Of a stretch of DNA of 64,000 bases, positions 31,260 through 40,555 are shown piece after piece; within the stretch, counting starts at the first letter, position 1, and every line of letters starts with the position of its first letter. The translations under genes and the position numbers were made by a program. Below the pieces are notes generated by a model. It worked only from the letters and a program-made list of their open reading frames with translations. It was not told the DNA's origin and made no database searches. Source of the DNA: Roseibacterium elongatum DSM 19469 (GTDB taxonomy: Bacteria > Pseudomonadota > Alphaproteobacteria > Rhodobacterales > Rhodobacteraceae); the NCBI RefSeq assembly GCF_000590925.1, contig NZ_CP004372.1, positions 1,655,001 to 1,719,000 on the forward strand, given 5' to 3'.

Positions 31260-31645
31260 GCCTTGGTCTCCTCCGGCGCGCCGCGCGCGGGGTCGCTTTG
31301 CGGGTCGGGTTCCGTCGTTTCGGCCTCGATATCGATGCGGTCGCTATCGGCCTCGAGATAGGCGCCCAGCCCGATCATCACCAAAACCGCCGTCATCCCG
31401 AAGGAAATCACGATGGCCGTCAGAACCAGGGCCTGCGGCAGCGGGTCCGTATAGCTGGCCTCGCCATAGCGCGACAGGATCGGCGACTGGTCGATGGCCA
31501 GCCGTCCACTGGCGAAGATGAACACGTTCACCGCATAAGACAGCAACGCAAGGCCCAGGATCACCGGAAAGGTCCGCAGGCGCAGCATCAGGTAAACCCC
31601 GCCAGCCGTCAGCGTGCCGACCGTGCTTGCCACGATCAGTTCCAT
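31256..31645 (-). CDS. mrpC: Mrp Na+/H+ antiporter subunit C
   Basis: A 129-residue NuoK-like membrane subunit with three helices. The family stretch DPLPQALVLTAIVISFGMTA is present. An acidic cytoplasmic tail (DSDRIDIEAETTEPDPQ) follows. Sits two bases after the mrpA stop and overlaps mrpD. Confidence 0.94.
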   Translation of the reverse strand: MELIVASTVGTLTAGGVYLMLRLRTFPVILGLALLSYAVNVFIFASGRLAIDQSPILSRYGEASYTDPLPQALVLTAIVISFGMTAVLVMIGLGAYLEADSDRIDIEAETTEPDPQSDPARGAPEETKA

Positions 31646-31646
31646 C

Positions 31647-34508
31647 TCAATCCTCCAGGTCTCTTGCGGCGGCGGCCGCGCCGGGGTCGTAATCCATCGG
31701 GTCCGGGTTGACCGTTTCGCCGGCGTAGCGCGCGATCCGGCTGAGGCTGTAGAGCATCAGCATCACCGCGCCCAGAACGGTCATGAACACGCCGAGGTCG
31801 AACAGCATGGCCGTGGCCAGCTCGAACTCCTCGATCGGGGGGAGATGGACGTAGGTATAGGCACTGGTCAGAAACGGCTGGCCCGCCAGCCAGGCGCCCG
31901 CGCCGGTCAGGCCGGCGATCACCACGCCAATCCCGATCAGGGTATGGTACTCGATGCGCTTGCGCTCCTGCGTCCAGGCAAAGCCCGAGGCCATGTATTG
32001 CATCAAGAGCGCGATGGCGACGACCAGCCCCGCGACAAAGCCGCCGCCCGGCTGGTTGTGCCCGCGCAGGAAGATGTAGATGCCCACGACGATGGCGATG
32101 GGCATCAGCACGCGGGTGACGACCACCATCATCAGCGGGTGCCGGTCGCGCGAACGGTCCTGATCGTAATCGGTATTCTTCAGGCGGCGCGCGGCGGGGC
32201 CATTCAGCAAGGCATGCATAAGTGCGTAGATCAGGAAGCCGGCGATGCCCAGAACGATGATCTCACCATAGGTGTCATAGCCGCGGAAATCCACGAGGAT
32301 CACGTTGACCACGTTGGTGCCGCCACCGCCTTCGTAACTGTTGGCGACGTGATAGTCCGAGATCGTTTCGATGTCGCGCACCAGGAAGGCATAGGCCAAG
32401 GCCCCAACACCGCCGCCGGCGGTCAGGGCGATCAGCCCGTCACGCAGTTTCAGGCCGATGGGGCTTTCACGCGGGGTGGTCTTGGGCAGGAAATGCAGCG
32501 CCAGCAGCAGCAGCATGATCGTGACCGTCTCGACCGAGATCTGGGTCAGCGCCAGATCGGGGGCCGACAGATAGACGAACCCCGCCGAAATCGCGAGGCC
32601 GATGATCCCGATCAGCACCAGCGCGCGGAACCGGTGGTGATGCATCCCCACGACCGAGACGGTCGCCACCAGCAGCATCACCCAGCCCACAACGATGACC
32701 GCAGGCGCGGGCAGCATGCCGCGGGTCGGCTCGGACAGGCCGCCGCCCGAAAACGCGATGTAACCGAGGGCCACGGAGGTGACCGTGAAGATGGCCAGAT
32801 AGCGGCTGATGGCGCCGTTATGGGTGGCTTCGGTGATCGCGCGCGACAGGGCCACGAGGCCCGCAACCAGCCGGTCGAAGATCGCCTTGGCCTCGGGTCG
32901 GGGGGCCGCGATCCAGGCGCGGTCCAGCGGGCGATGCATCAGCAGAAGCAACGCGCCGCCCGCGACGGCGATCACCGACATCCACAGCGCGGGCGTGACG
33001 CCGTGCCAGATCTTCAGATGCGGGTGCAGATCGCTGCCCGTCACCGCATTGGCCGCTGCGGTCACGACCCCCTCGGCGAGGAAGGGCGCAACGCCGATCA
33101 CAACGACCAGCGTGGCCAGCAATGCCGGGGCGGCCCACATCCCAAAGGGAGGATCATGGGGTTTGTGCGGGTAGTCGTCGCGTTGCGGCCCCAGGAAGAC
33201 ATGGGCGATGAAGCGCAACGAATAGGCGACCGACAAAAGCGCCCCCAGCGTTGCCAGCACCGGCACGGCATAGGGGCTGCCGAACCAGTCGGTATGCGAC
33301 GCCTCTTCCAGCATCATTTCCTTGGACAGGAAGCCGTTGAACAGCGGGATGCCTGCCATCGACAGGGCCGCGACCGTGCCGATGACAAAGGTCACGGGCA
33401 TCAGGTGCCGCAAGCCCCCCAACCGTTTTATGTCGCGGGTGTGGGTCTCGTGATCGACGATCCCCGCCGTCATGAAGAGGGCGGCCTTGAAGGTCAGGTG
33501 GTTGATGATGTGGAACACGGCCGCGACGGCCGCCGCCTCGGTGCCGAAGCCCAAAAGCATGGTCAGCAGGCCAAGGTGGCTGACAGTCGAAAAGGCCAGC
33601 AGCGCCTTGAGGTCATCCTTGAACAGCGCGATCAGCGCGCCCAGCACCATCGTGACGAGGCCCGTGGTCGCCACGATGTAGAACCACGCATCGGTGCCCG
33701 CCAGAACCGGCCACATCCGCGCCATCAGAAAGACGCCAGCCTTCACCATGGTGGCCGAATGCAGGTAGGCCGAGACGGGCGTGGGTGCGGCCATCGCGTG
33801 CGGCAGCCAGAAATGGAACGGGAACTGTGCCGATTTGGTGAAGGCCCCCAGCAGGATCAGGATCAGCGCGGGCAGGTACCACTCGGAGGCCCGGATCGCT
33901 TCGCCCGCCTGCAGAATGTCGGTCAGGTTGTAGCTGCCCGCGATATTGCCCAGGATCAGCATGCCCCCGATCATCGCCAGCCCGCCCGCGCCGGTCACGG
34001 CCAGGGCCATGCGCGCGCCTTGCCGCCCCTCGGGCAGGTGTTTCCAATAGCCGATCAGCAGGAAGGACGACAGCGAGGTCAGCTCCCAGAAGATCAGCAA
34101 AAGCAGGATGTTGTCGGAAATGACGATGCCCAGCATCGCGCCCTGGAACAGCAACAGATAGGTATAGAACTGCCCCATCGGGTCCTCGCCCGACAGGTAG
34201 AAACGTGCATAGAGCGTGATCAGCAGGCCCATGCCCAGGATCATGCCGGCGAACAGCAGGCCCAACCCGTCCAGAAAGAACGAGGCCGACAGCCCCAGTT
34301 GCGGCAGCCATTCGATCTCGGCCTGGATCACCTCGCCGCGCAGAACGGCGGGGGCCAGGATCATCAGCATCACCAGCGCCAGAATTGTGGGGACTGCGGT
34401 GAACATCGCCGACGCGGTGCGTCCGGCACGGATCATCAACCCGGGAATGAGCGCCCCGACAAAGGGCAGGAGCGCGATGTAGAACAGCAGATGGCCCGCG
34501 TGGCTCAT
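31647..34508 (-). CDS. mrpA: Mrp Na+/H+ antiporter subunit A (A+B fusion)
   Basis: A 953-residue NuoL-like subunit fused at its C-terminus to an MnhB/MrpB-type domain (RVLMPIAIVVGIYIFLRGHN, QPGGGFVAGLVVA), so no separate mrpB exists. The N-terminal half holds the proton-channel motifs around IFWELTSLSSFLLIGYW and TKSAQFPFHFWLPHAMAAPT. Roughly 20 or more helices. First gene of the antiporter operon, which exports Na+ in exchange for H+ and supports life in saline or alkaline water. It starts about 290 bases downstream of ggpS on the same strand. Confidence 0.95.
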   Translation of the reverse strand: MSHAGHLLFYIALLPFVGALIPGLMIRAGRTASAMFTAVPTILALVMLMILAPAVLRGEVIQAEIEWLPQLGLSASFFLDGLGLLFAGMILGMGLLITLYARFYLSGEDPMGQFYTYLLLFQGAMLGIVISDNILLLLIFWELTSLSSFLLIGYWKHLPEGRQGARMALAVTGAGGLAMIGGMLILGNIAGSYNLTDILQAGEAIRASEWYLPALILILLGAFTKSAQFPFHFWLPHAMAAPTPVSAYLHSATMVKAGVFLMARMWPVLAGTDAWFYIVATTGLVTMVLGALIALFKDDLKALLAFSTVSHLGLLTMLLGFGTEAAAVAAVFHIINHLTFKAALFMTAGIVDHETHTRDIKRLGGLRHLMPVTFVIGTVAALSMAGIPLFNGFLSKEMMLEEASHTDWFGSPYAVPVLATLGALLSVAYSLRFIAHVFLGPQRDDYPHKPHDPPFGMWAAPALLATLVVVIGVAPFLAEGVVTAAANAVTGSDLHPHLKIWHGVTPALWMSVIAVAGGALLLLMHRPLDRAWIAAPRPEAKAIFDRLVAGLVALSRAITEATHNGAISRYLAIFTVTSVALGYIAFSGGGLSEPTRGMLPAPAVIVVGWVMLLVATVSVVGMHHHRFRALVLIGIIGLAISAGFVYLSAPDLALTQISVETVTIMLLLLALHFLPKTTPRESPIGLKLRDGLIALTAGGGVGALAYAFLVRDIETISDYHVANSYEGGGGTNVVNVILVDFRGYDTYGEIIVLGIAGFLIYALMHALLNGPAARRLKNTDYDQDRSRDRHPLMMVVVTRVLMPIAIVVGIYIFLRGHNQPGGGFVAGLVVAIALLMQYMASGFAWTQERKRIEYHTLIGIGVVIAGLTGAGAWLAGQPFLTSAYTYVHLPPIEEFELATAMLFDLGVFMTVLGAVMLMLYSLSRIARYAGETVNPDPMDYDPGAAAAARDLED

Positions 34509-34799
34509 GCGTCGATCCTATGCAGCTTGCGATAGAGGCGATAGGTAACGACCGCCGCCTGCGGTGTAAAACATAGGTTTCGCCCGCGCGTAAGAGCGTT
34601 TCACGTGTTGCCATGGCGACACCCGCCCGGTGCGGGGTGCCGTCCACATGAGAATTTTGGCTGTGATGTGCCGCCGGTCATGGCGGCGCCGGCCGGATCA
34701 GACCAATTTCTGATTTTCGTTCATGACGCGGTGTCACATCTGTGCATGCCGCTGGCCGGCACGGCGCTGGAGGCCGTCCCGGATCGGCTGTGGCGGGTT

Positions 34800-36323
34800 C
34801 TAGGCCGCCGCCGGTGCGTTGCCGCCGTCGCCTTGCCGGGCGTCGTCGTTCTTGACACCCAGATCCGCCCCGATGGCGCGGCCCCAGGCGCGCACGTCGT
34901 AGCGGCTGACGGCGCGTCGCAGGTCGGCCATGCGTTGGCGGCGTTCGTCCTCGGGCATGGTCAGGGCGGTGTGGATGGCCGAATCCATCGACCGGTTCGA
35001 GAACGGGTTCGTGATGACGGCCGAGCCCAGTTCGACAGCGGCCCCGGCGAATTCCGACAAGACCAGGACGCCGTCGCCATCGGTGCGCGAGGCGACGAAT
35101 TCCTTGGCGACCAGGTTCATCCCGTCAGCCAAGGGCGTGATCCAGGCCACATCGGCCGCCCTGTAATAGGCGACCAGTTCGGCAAAGGGGATCGCCCGCG
35201 AAATCAGGGCGATGGGCTGCCAGTCGAGCCGCCCGAACCGCCCGTTGATCCGGCCGGTCACCTGTTCGATATCGTTCTGGATATCCTCATAGGCGGTCAT
35301 GTTGCGATTGGCCGCGACCGATACATGCATCAATCGCACCTTGCCCACGAGGTCGGGGTGTTTTTCAAGCAGGCGTTCGAAGCTGGCCAGTTGTTCGATG
35401 CCGCCCTTGGTGTAGTCGGTGCGCCCCACGGACAGGATCAGCTGCGCACCCCCCATTTCCTCGCGGATCTGGGCGGCGCGGGCGGTGGTCTCGGGGCTGT
35501 CGGCGTTGCGTTCGACAAAGGGTACATCGACCCCCACGGGCGCCACGCTGATCTCGGTATCGCGTCCCTGGTACGAGATCCGCGTGGGCACGGTGCGTTC
35601 GTTCAGGGCCGTCCCCTCGAAGGTCAGGTGCGGGCCGACCGTTTCGCGGTCTTCGACGGTCACATCCAGCAGGCTGCGCGCGACCGAGACGAAATTCGTC
35701 GCATAGCGCGGAATGTGGAACCCGACCACATCGCAGGCCAGCAGGCTTTCCACGATCTCGCGCCGCCAGGGCAGCACGTTGAAGACGTCCGCCGAGGGGA
35801 AGGGCGTGTGGTGGAAGAACGCAATGCGCAGATCGGGCCGCATCTGGCGCAAGTAGCCGGGCACAAGCCACAGGTTGTAGTCATGCACCCAGACCAGGGC
35901 GCCCTCGGATGCCTCGGCCGCCGCCGCCTCGGCAAAGCGCCAATTCACCTCGCGGAAATTGGGCCAGTTCACCGGGTCGTAATCGTAGCGTTCCTTGAAC
36001 GAGTGCAGGATCGGCCAAAAGGCGGATTTCGAGGTGATGTGATAGAACTCGCTTACCTGCTCCTTGGTCAGGGGCAGGCGCGAGACGGAGTATTTGCCAT
36101 AGGCATCGTCGATCTCGACCACTTGGTCGAAGCCGGGATTGGCGCTGTCCTCGGCCAGCTTCCACGCGATCCAGGCCCCGTGATCGACCGCCCCGAAAAA
36201 GCTTTTCAGAGTCGGGACGATGCCGTTGGGGCTCTTGTTTTCCTGGAACGTGACCTTGCCGTCCGCGTCCTCGACTTCCTCGTAGGGTTGGCGGTGGTAG
36301 ACGATGACCAGATCCGATGCCAT
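34800..36323 (-). CDS. ggpS: Glucosylglycerol-phosphate synthase (GgpS type)
   Basis: GT20 glycosyltransferase of 507 residues. It would often be labelled trehalose-6-phosphate synthase, but the sequence fits the GgpS branch: N-terminus LVIVYHRQPYEEVEDADGKV, KSPNGIVPTLKSFFG, WVHDYNLWLVPGYLRQMRPD, FFHHTPFPSADVFNVLPWR, and VGFHIPRYATNFV. OtsA instead has a single His in FFLHIPFP and GFQT. GgpS joins ADP-glucose to sn-glycerol-3-phosphate, giving the compatible solute precursor. The donor-site region RTDYTKGGIEQL and DGMNLVAKEFVA are present. It follows the HAD phosphatase by 14 bases and gpsA before that, matching the required acceptor supply and dephosphorylation. True OtsA activity is the main alternative. 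Confidence 0.8.
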   Translation of the reverse strand: MASDLVIVYHRQPYEEVEDADGKVTFQENKSPNGIVPTLKSFFGAVDHGAWIAWKLAEDSANPGFDQVVEIDDAYGKYSVSRLPLTKEQVSEFYHITSKSAFWPILHSFKERYDYDPVNWPNFREVNWRFAEAAAAEASEGALVWVHDYNLWLVPGYLRQMRPDLRIAFFHHTPFPSADVFNVLPWRREIVESLLACDVVGFHIPRYATNFVSVARSLLDVTVEDRETVGPHLTFEGTALNERTVPTRISYQGRDTEISVAPVGVDVPFVERNADSPETTARAAQIREEMGGAQLILSVGRTDYTKGGIEQLASFERLLEKHPDLVGKVRLMHVSVAANRNMTAYEDIQNDIEQVTGRINGRFGRLDWQPIALISRAIPFAELVAYYRAADVAWITPLADGMNLVAKEFVASRTDGDGVLVLSEFAGAAVELGSAVITNPFSNRSMDSAIHTALTMPEDERRQRMADLRRAVSRYDVRAWGRAIGADLGVKNDDARQGDGGNAPAAA

Positions 36324-36337
36324 GGCTGTGTTCCCCC

Positions 36338-37114
36338 TCAGTCCTTGGTCAGAAAGCCGAACCGCAGGATCGCCTCGGCGATGCCGGCGACGCCGTGTTC
36401 CTTGGCGCGGTGGACATGGTCATGCCCGTCCAGCGCCTCGACCAGGGCCGGTTCGGAATTGCCGACGGCCACGGCTTGCAGGCCCATGGCCAGCATCGAG
36501 TGGTCGTTCATCGTGTCGCCCGCGACCAGGCATTTGCGATTGTCGATGCCCAGATGGTCCAGCAGGCGCAGCAGCGACGGCCCCTTGCTGACGCCTTTGG
36601 GCAGCACGTCGAAATAGCGATCGGCCGACATCAGCGCATCGAGCCCCATTTCGGCCACCAGGTCGAAGGCCACGGGATCAAAGCGCGAGGGGTCCATGTC
36701 ATAGCTGACGCGGTACCGGAAGGCCGCGGATTGCAGCTTCAGGCCCGACACGCGGTGCAGGGCGGACTCGACCTTGCGATTGGCATCGCCCCAGGCCTCG
36801 GCGATTTCGGTTTCCAGCGCCTCGATCGGCGAGACATGGTAACTGTCGTCGAAGGCGGCGATCGTGGTGCCAACATCGCCGATCACGTAATCGGGGCGCG
36901 GCACGCCCTGTTTGCGCGTCAGATGGTTGATGAAACCGGGGTCGCGCCCGGTCACGAAGATCAGCCCGACACGGGACCGGTTTTCCTCGATCCAATCGTA
37001 GAAGGCGCGGCACTCGTCCTCGGTGCCGCCCAGAAATGTGCCGTCCAGATCGGTGGCCAGCACAAGATCCTTTTCGGCGATGGTCGGGATTTGCATTGTT
37101 TCGTGTCGGGTCAT
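36338..37114 (-). CDS. HAD-IIB hydrolase, probable glucosylglycerol-phosphate phosphatase
   Basis: A 258-residue HAD hydrolase of the sucrose-phosphatase-like type. The nucleophile motif is ATDLDGTFLGG (Asp is the nucleophile); motif II is FVTGRDPG, the lysine is in LPKGVSKGPSL, and motif IV is VAGDTMNDHSML. Proteobacterial GgpS enzymes are often fused to a HAD phosphatase domain; here the two are separate neighbours. Its ATG overlaps the gpsA stop (ATGA), and ggpS follows 14 bases later, so the three are one operon. The substrate is inferred from context. Mannosyl- or sucrose-phosphate cannot be excluded. Confidence 0.75.
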   Translation of the reverse strand: MTRHETMQIPTIAEKDLVLATDLDGTFLGGTEDECRAFYDWIEENRSRVGLIFVTGRDPGFINHLTRKQGVPRPDYVIGDVGTTIAAFDDSYHVSPIEALETEIAEAWGDANRKVESALHRVSGLKLQSAAFRYRVSYDMDPSRFDPVAFDLVAEMGLDALMSADRYFDVLPKGVSKGPSLLRLLDHLGIDNRKCLVAGDTMNDHSMLAMGLQAVAVGNSEPALVEALDGHDHVHRAKEHGVAGIAEAILRFGFLTKD

Positions 37115-38253
37115 GACATCCTTTCAGCAAGCGTTTGTACGGCGGTGTCGTCCGCCGGGTGAGTCAGCGACAGGGCCATCGCGCGCGGCTCGGACTCGAT
37201 GGGTCGGGCCCAGAGCGCCGCGAAGGCGTCGCCAATCGGGGTGCCATCGTGCAGGATGGCGCGCACCGTGTCGCAGATCGGTATCGGCACGTTCAGCCGC
37301 CGGGCAAGGTCGGTGACGGATTTCGCGTTCTTCTCGCCCTCGACCACGACCGGCGCGCCATCGAAGCAGTCGGATCGCGGCGTACCCTGACCCAACTGCT
37401 GACCCAGCGACATGTTCCGCGACGTGGGCGAAGAACATGTCAGCGTCAGATCGCCGACCCCGGACAGGCCAGTCACCGTTTCGCGGCGGCCGCCAAGCGC
37501 CTCGGCCAGGGCCTTCATCTCGTCCACGCCGCGCGTGATCAGGGCCGCACGGGTGTTTTCGGCAAATCCGGCGCCGGTCATCATCCCGCAGGCGATGGCG
37601 ATCACGTTCTTGACCGCGCCGCCAACCTCGACCCCGATCGGATCGTCCGAGACATAGGCGCGGAAGCTTTCGGTCGTCAGCGTCACGGCAAAGCGGGCGG
37701 CGGCGCTGTCCTCGGGGTGGAGGCGATCGCGATAGGCGAAGGGAAACGCCGCCACGGCCGCCGTCGGGTGGTTCAACGCGGTCTCCCGCGCGAAGGTCGG
37801 GCCCGAGACCACGCCGACGGGGTGTCCCGGCAGTTCCTCTTCCGCGACCTGCGTCATCAGCAGGCCGGTTTCCCCCTCGATCCCCTTGGCGCAGAGCGCG
37901 ATGGGAATGCCGGCGGGGGCGTGGGCGGCGACCTGTCGGGACACGAGGCGCACCGACTGGGACGGGACCACGATCATCGCGGCATCGGCGTCGCGCAGGG
38001 CGTCTCGCATTTCACGCACGGCCAGCAGGGATTCGGGCAGATCGACGTCGCTGATATAGGCCGGGTTGCGGTGATCGCGGTTGATGGCATCGACAACGTC
38101 GCCCGACCGGCCCCACAGCCGCACCTGCGCGCCCGACCGGGCTGCGGTGGCGGCAAGCGCCGTGCCCCAGGATCCCGCCCCGATCACGGCCATGCGGGCA
38201 AAAGGCTTGGCATCATGCGGCAGCGGCTCGCCATTCACGGATTGGATTTTCAT
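37111..38253 (-). CDS. gpsA: Glycerol-3-phosphate dehydrogenase [NAD(P)+]
   Basis: Reduces dihydroxyacetone phosphate to sn-glycerol-3-phosphate; 380 residues including a non-standard N-terminal extension of about 20 residues (MKIQSVNGEPLPHDAKPFAR) before the Rossmann motif GAGSWGTALA. The catalytic lysine is in GGAVKNVIAIACGM, and SPTSRNMSLGQQLGQG is the substrate loop. The excellent AAGGAG site before 38253 supports the long start. First gene of an operon with a phosphatase and ggpS, where glycerol-3-phosphate is the glucosyl acceptor. Related genomes usually keep gpsA beside tsaD, so this may be a second, pathway-dedicated copy. Confidence 0.93.
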   Translation of the reverse strand: MKIQSVNGEPLPHDAKPFARMAVIGAGSWGTALAATAARSGAQVRLWGRSGDVVDAINRDHRNPAYISDVDLPESLLAVREMRDALRDADAAMIVVPSQSVRLVSRQVAAHAPAGIPIALCAKGIEGETGLLMTQVAEEELPGHPVGVVSGPTFARETALNHPTAAVAAFPFAYRDRLHPEDSAAARFAVTLTTESFRAYVSDDPIGVEVGGAVKNVIAIACGMMTGAGFAENTRAALITRGVDEMKALAEALGGRRETVTGLSGVGDLTLTCSSPTSRNMSLGQQLGQGTPRSDCFDGAPVVVEGEKNAKSVTDLARRLNVPIPICDTVRAILHDGTPIGDAFAALWARPIESEPRAMALSLTHPADDTAVQTLAERMS

Positions 38254-38550
38254 GTCGTCTCCTTCTTCTGGCGCGAGGAGCGCGCTGGCATCGAATCGCG
38301 CCGGATTTGGGAGAGCGAGGCATCTTGACCGATGCAGTCCGGCGGGGGCGGAGCGGCGCAGATTGCGCCTTCAGCGTCGTGGTCAGTGAACGTCCATACC
38401 ATAAGGATGGGGTTGTCACCGGTTTCTTCAAGCCGTTGGCCCTGCCGGCGCAAGGAAACCCCCTGTCTTTCTGCTGCTGCACAAGAATTGGGCAGATCCC
38501 GGCCGCCCATGTCCAATTTTCCCCCGTATCACACATTTTTTGCCGGAAAG
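38254..38550 (+). ncRNA. Candidate small RNA or leader between gpsA and galU
   Basis: No gene is supported in this 400-base divergent gap. An intrinsic terminator (38551-38573) faces the plus strand, yet no plus-strand gene lies upstream for about 10 kb. Upstream of it an extended imperfect hairpin can form (GGGGTT at 38409-38414 with AACCCC at 38457-38462, plus inner CCGG/CCGG). A terminated small RNA is one explanation; a block to antisense read-through into galU is another. Confidence 0.25.
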
Positions 38551-38573
38551 CGACACCGCATGTGTCGTTTTTT
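38551..38573 (+). terminator. Intrinsic terminator upstream of galU
   Basis: CGACAC-CGCAT-GTGTCG followed by six T residues. It reads toward galU and ends where the galU -35 box begins. Confidence 0.75.
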
Positions 38574-38600
38574 GACTTTTCGTCGTGGCGCGCTTACCTA
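38572..38600 (+). promoter_or_regulatory. Sigma-70-type promoter of galU
   Basis: TTGACT (38572-38577), a 17-base spacer, then TACCTA (38595-38600), about 55 bases before the galU start. It shares two bases with the T-run of the preceding terminator. Confidence 0.6.
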
Positions 38601-38653
38601 TTGCCTGCAGTCGTTTATGCTGCGTTGCAGAAACCAACAGGAGGCCTCCCCAG

Positions 38654-39550
38654 ATGACCACCACCGTTCGCACCGCGATCTTTCCCGTTGCCGGTCTGGG
38701 CACGCGCTTTCTTCCGGCGACCAAGGCGACGCCGAAAGAGTTGCTGCCGGTCATCGATACGCCACTGATCCAATACGCGATCGACGAGGCGCGGGCGGCC
38801 GGCATAGAGCGGATGGTGTTTGTCAGCCACCCGTCCAAAACCGCCATCCAGCGCCATGTCATGGACAACGTGCGCCTGCGACAGGAGCTGGCTGAACGCG
38901 GCAAGGCCGATCTCGCCGACGAGTTGCAGGAGGCCGCGCTGTGCCCCAAGGCCGATGACGTAGCCTTTACCATGCAGAACGAACAGCTTGGCCTCGGGCA
39001 CGCGGTTCTTTGCGCGAAACCCTTCGTGCTGCCCGGTCCGGTGGCCGTCATCCTGCCCGACGACCTGATCCTGGGCGAGCCCGGATGCCTGTCGGAAATG
39101 GTCGAGGCCTATGAGACGGCCAATGCCGGGCACATGATCGCCACCATGACCGTCGCCCCGGAAGACACCCGGAAATACGGCATCCTGTCCGTCACCGCCG
39201 CCGAGGGGCGCCTGATGCGCGCCGATGGCATGGTCGAGAAACCCGACCCGGCCGAGGCCCCGTCGCACGAAGCAGTGGTGGGGCGCTACATCCTGCATCA
39301 CGACATCTTCGACGCGCTCGAGACGCAGACTCCCGGCGCCGGCGGCGAGATCCAGTTGACCGACGCCATCGCCCGTGGCGCTGCCGACTACGGCCTTGCC
39401 GGGTGGCGCTTTTCCGGCATCCGCTTCGACTGTGGCTCGAAGCCGGGCATGCTGCGTGCGACCCTGCACCTCGCCGCGCAGGACCCCGAATATGCCGAAG
39501 TTCTCGAGGACCTCGCGCTGTCGGCCAGCACGTCGCCGCGCGCGGCCTGA
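38654..39550 (+). CDS. galU: UTP-glucose-1-phosphate uridylyltransferase
   Basis: Makes UDP-glucose for polysaccharides and glycosyl transfer; 298 residues. The N-terminal nucleotide-binding signature is VAGLGTRFLPATKATPKELL, followed by VILPDDLILGE, VEKPDP and FDCGSKPGML with the expected acidic and lysine residues. The start is set by AGGAGG before ATG 38654. Divergent from the gpsA-ggpS operon. GgpS uses ADP-glucose rather than UDP-glucose, so a functional link is not implied. Confidence 0.95.
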   Translation: MTTTVRTAIFPVAGLGTRFLPATKATPKELLPVIDTPLIQYAIDEARAAGIERMVFVSHPSKTAIQRHVMDNVRLRQELAERGKADLADELQEAALCPKADDVAFTMQNEQLGLGHAVLCAKPFVLPGPVAVILPDDLILGEPGCLSEMVEAYETANAGHMIATMTVAPEDTRKYGILSVTAAEGRLMRADGMVEKPDPAEAPSHEAVVGRYILHHDIFDALETQTPGAGGEIQLTDAIARGAADYGLAGWRFSGIRFDCGSKPGMLRATLHLAAQDPEYAEVLEDLALSASTSPRAA

Positions 39551-39670
39551 CCCATTCCCATTGCACCCGGAGGCCCCAAAGGGCAAAACCCGGGTCAGCC
39601 GCCGGACACCCCGCCACGCCCGCTGCGCGGCGCGGGCAGGGGCCGGCCAACCAAGGGGAGTGAGGGACTG

Positions 39671-40555
39671 ATGGCAAAACTTGCGTTTTTGGGTCTGGGG
39701 GTCATGGGCTACCCGATGGCGGGGCATCTCAAGGCCTCGGGCCATGACGTGACCGTCTACAATCGCACCACCGCCAAGGCGGAGAAATGGGCCGAGGACC
39801 ATGGCGGCAGTTTTGCCCCGACCCCGCGCGAGGCCGTCGAGGGATGCGATTTCGTCATGGCCTGTGTCGGCAATGACGACGATCTGCGCTCGGTCGTGAC
39901 CGGCGCGGACGGTGCGTTGGCCGGCATGAAAGGGGGTGCGATCTTTGTCGACCACACGACAGTGTCGGCGATCGTGACCGAGGAGATGGCCGCCCAGGCC
40001 GCGCAGAAGGGGATCGGCTGGGTCGACGCGCCTGTCTCGGGCGGGCAGGCCGGGGCCGAGAACGGCCAGCTTGCCATCATGTGTGGGGGCGACGAGGCGC
40101 ATTTCACGGCCGCGGCGCCCGTGATGGAGTGCTACTCCAAGATGACCGAGCGTTTCGGCCCGGTCGGGTCGGGGCAAAAGACCAAGATGGTCAACCAGAT
40201 CTGCATCGTGGGCGCGATCCAGTCGATTTCCGAAGGCCTCTATTTCGCGATGAAGGCGGGGCTCGACCCCAAGAAGGTCGCCAACCTCGTCAGCCAGGGC
40301 GCGGGCGGGTCGTGGCAACTGGCCAACCGCGCGGGCACGATGGTGGACAACGAGTTCAACCATGGTTTCGCCGTCGACTGGATGCGCAAGGATCTGGATA
40401 TCGCCCTGACGCAGGCCGACGAGATGGGCCTGTCGCTGCCCGTGACAGCGCTGGTCGATCAGTTCTATGCCGAGGTGCAGCAGCTGGGCGGCGGCCGGTG
40501 GGACACCTCCAGCCTGATCCAGCGCTTCCGCCGGATGCATGGCGAAGAGGTCTGA
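39671..40555 (+). CDS. 3-hydroxyisobutyrate dehydrogenase-family oxidoreductase
   Basis: NAD(P)-dependent beta-hydroxyacid dehydrogenase of 294 residues. Rossmann motif FLGLGVMGYPMAGHL (6-20), substrate-binding DAPVSGGQAGA (119-129), and the catalytic Lys172 in GQKTKMVNQ. Relatives include 3-hydroxyisobutyrate, tartronate semialdehyde and succinic-semialdehyde/glyoxylate reductases, and the substrate cannot be chosen here. Good ribosome site (GGGGAG). Its 3' end overlaps the selU start by 17 bases. Confidence 0.9.
   Translation: MAKLAFLGLGVMGYPMAGHLKASGHDVTVYNRTTAKAEKWAEDHGGSFAPTPREAVEGCDFVMACVGNDDDLRSVVTGADGALAGMKGGAIFVDHTTVSAIVTEEMAAQAAQKGIGWVDAPVSGGQAGAENGQLAIMCGGDEAHFTAAAPVMECYSKMTERFGPVGSGQKTKMVNQICIVGAIQSISEGLYFAMKAGLDPKKVANLVSQGAGGSWQLANRAGTMVDNEFNHGFAVDWMRKDLDIALTQADEMGLSLPVTALVDQFYAEVQQLGGGRWDTSSLIQRFRRMHGEEV

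Noticed and set aside
31614..34535. 973-codon open frame on the plus strand
   Set aside because: It is the antisense shadow of mrpA; the translation is His/Gln/Arg-rich and resembles no family, while the minus strand gives a full MrpA.
34800..36323. Trehalose-6-phosphate synthase (OtsA)
   Set aside because: Motifs FFHHTPFPSADVF and GFHIPRY, plus the gpsA and phosphatase neighbours, fit GgpS better, though activity is unproven.
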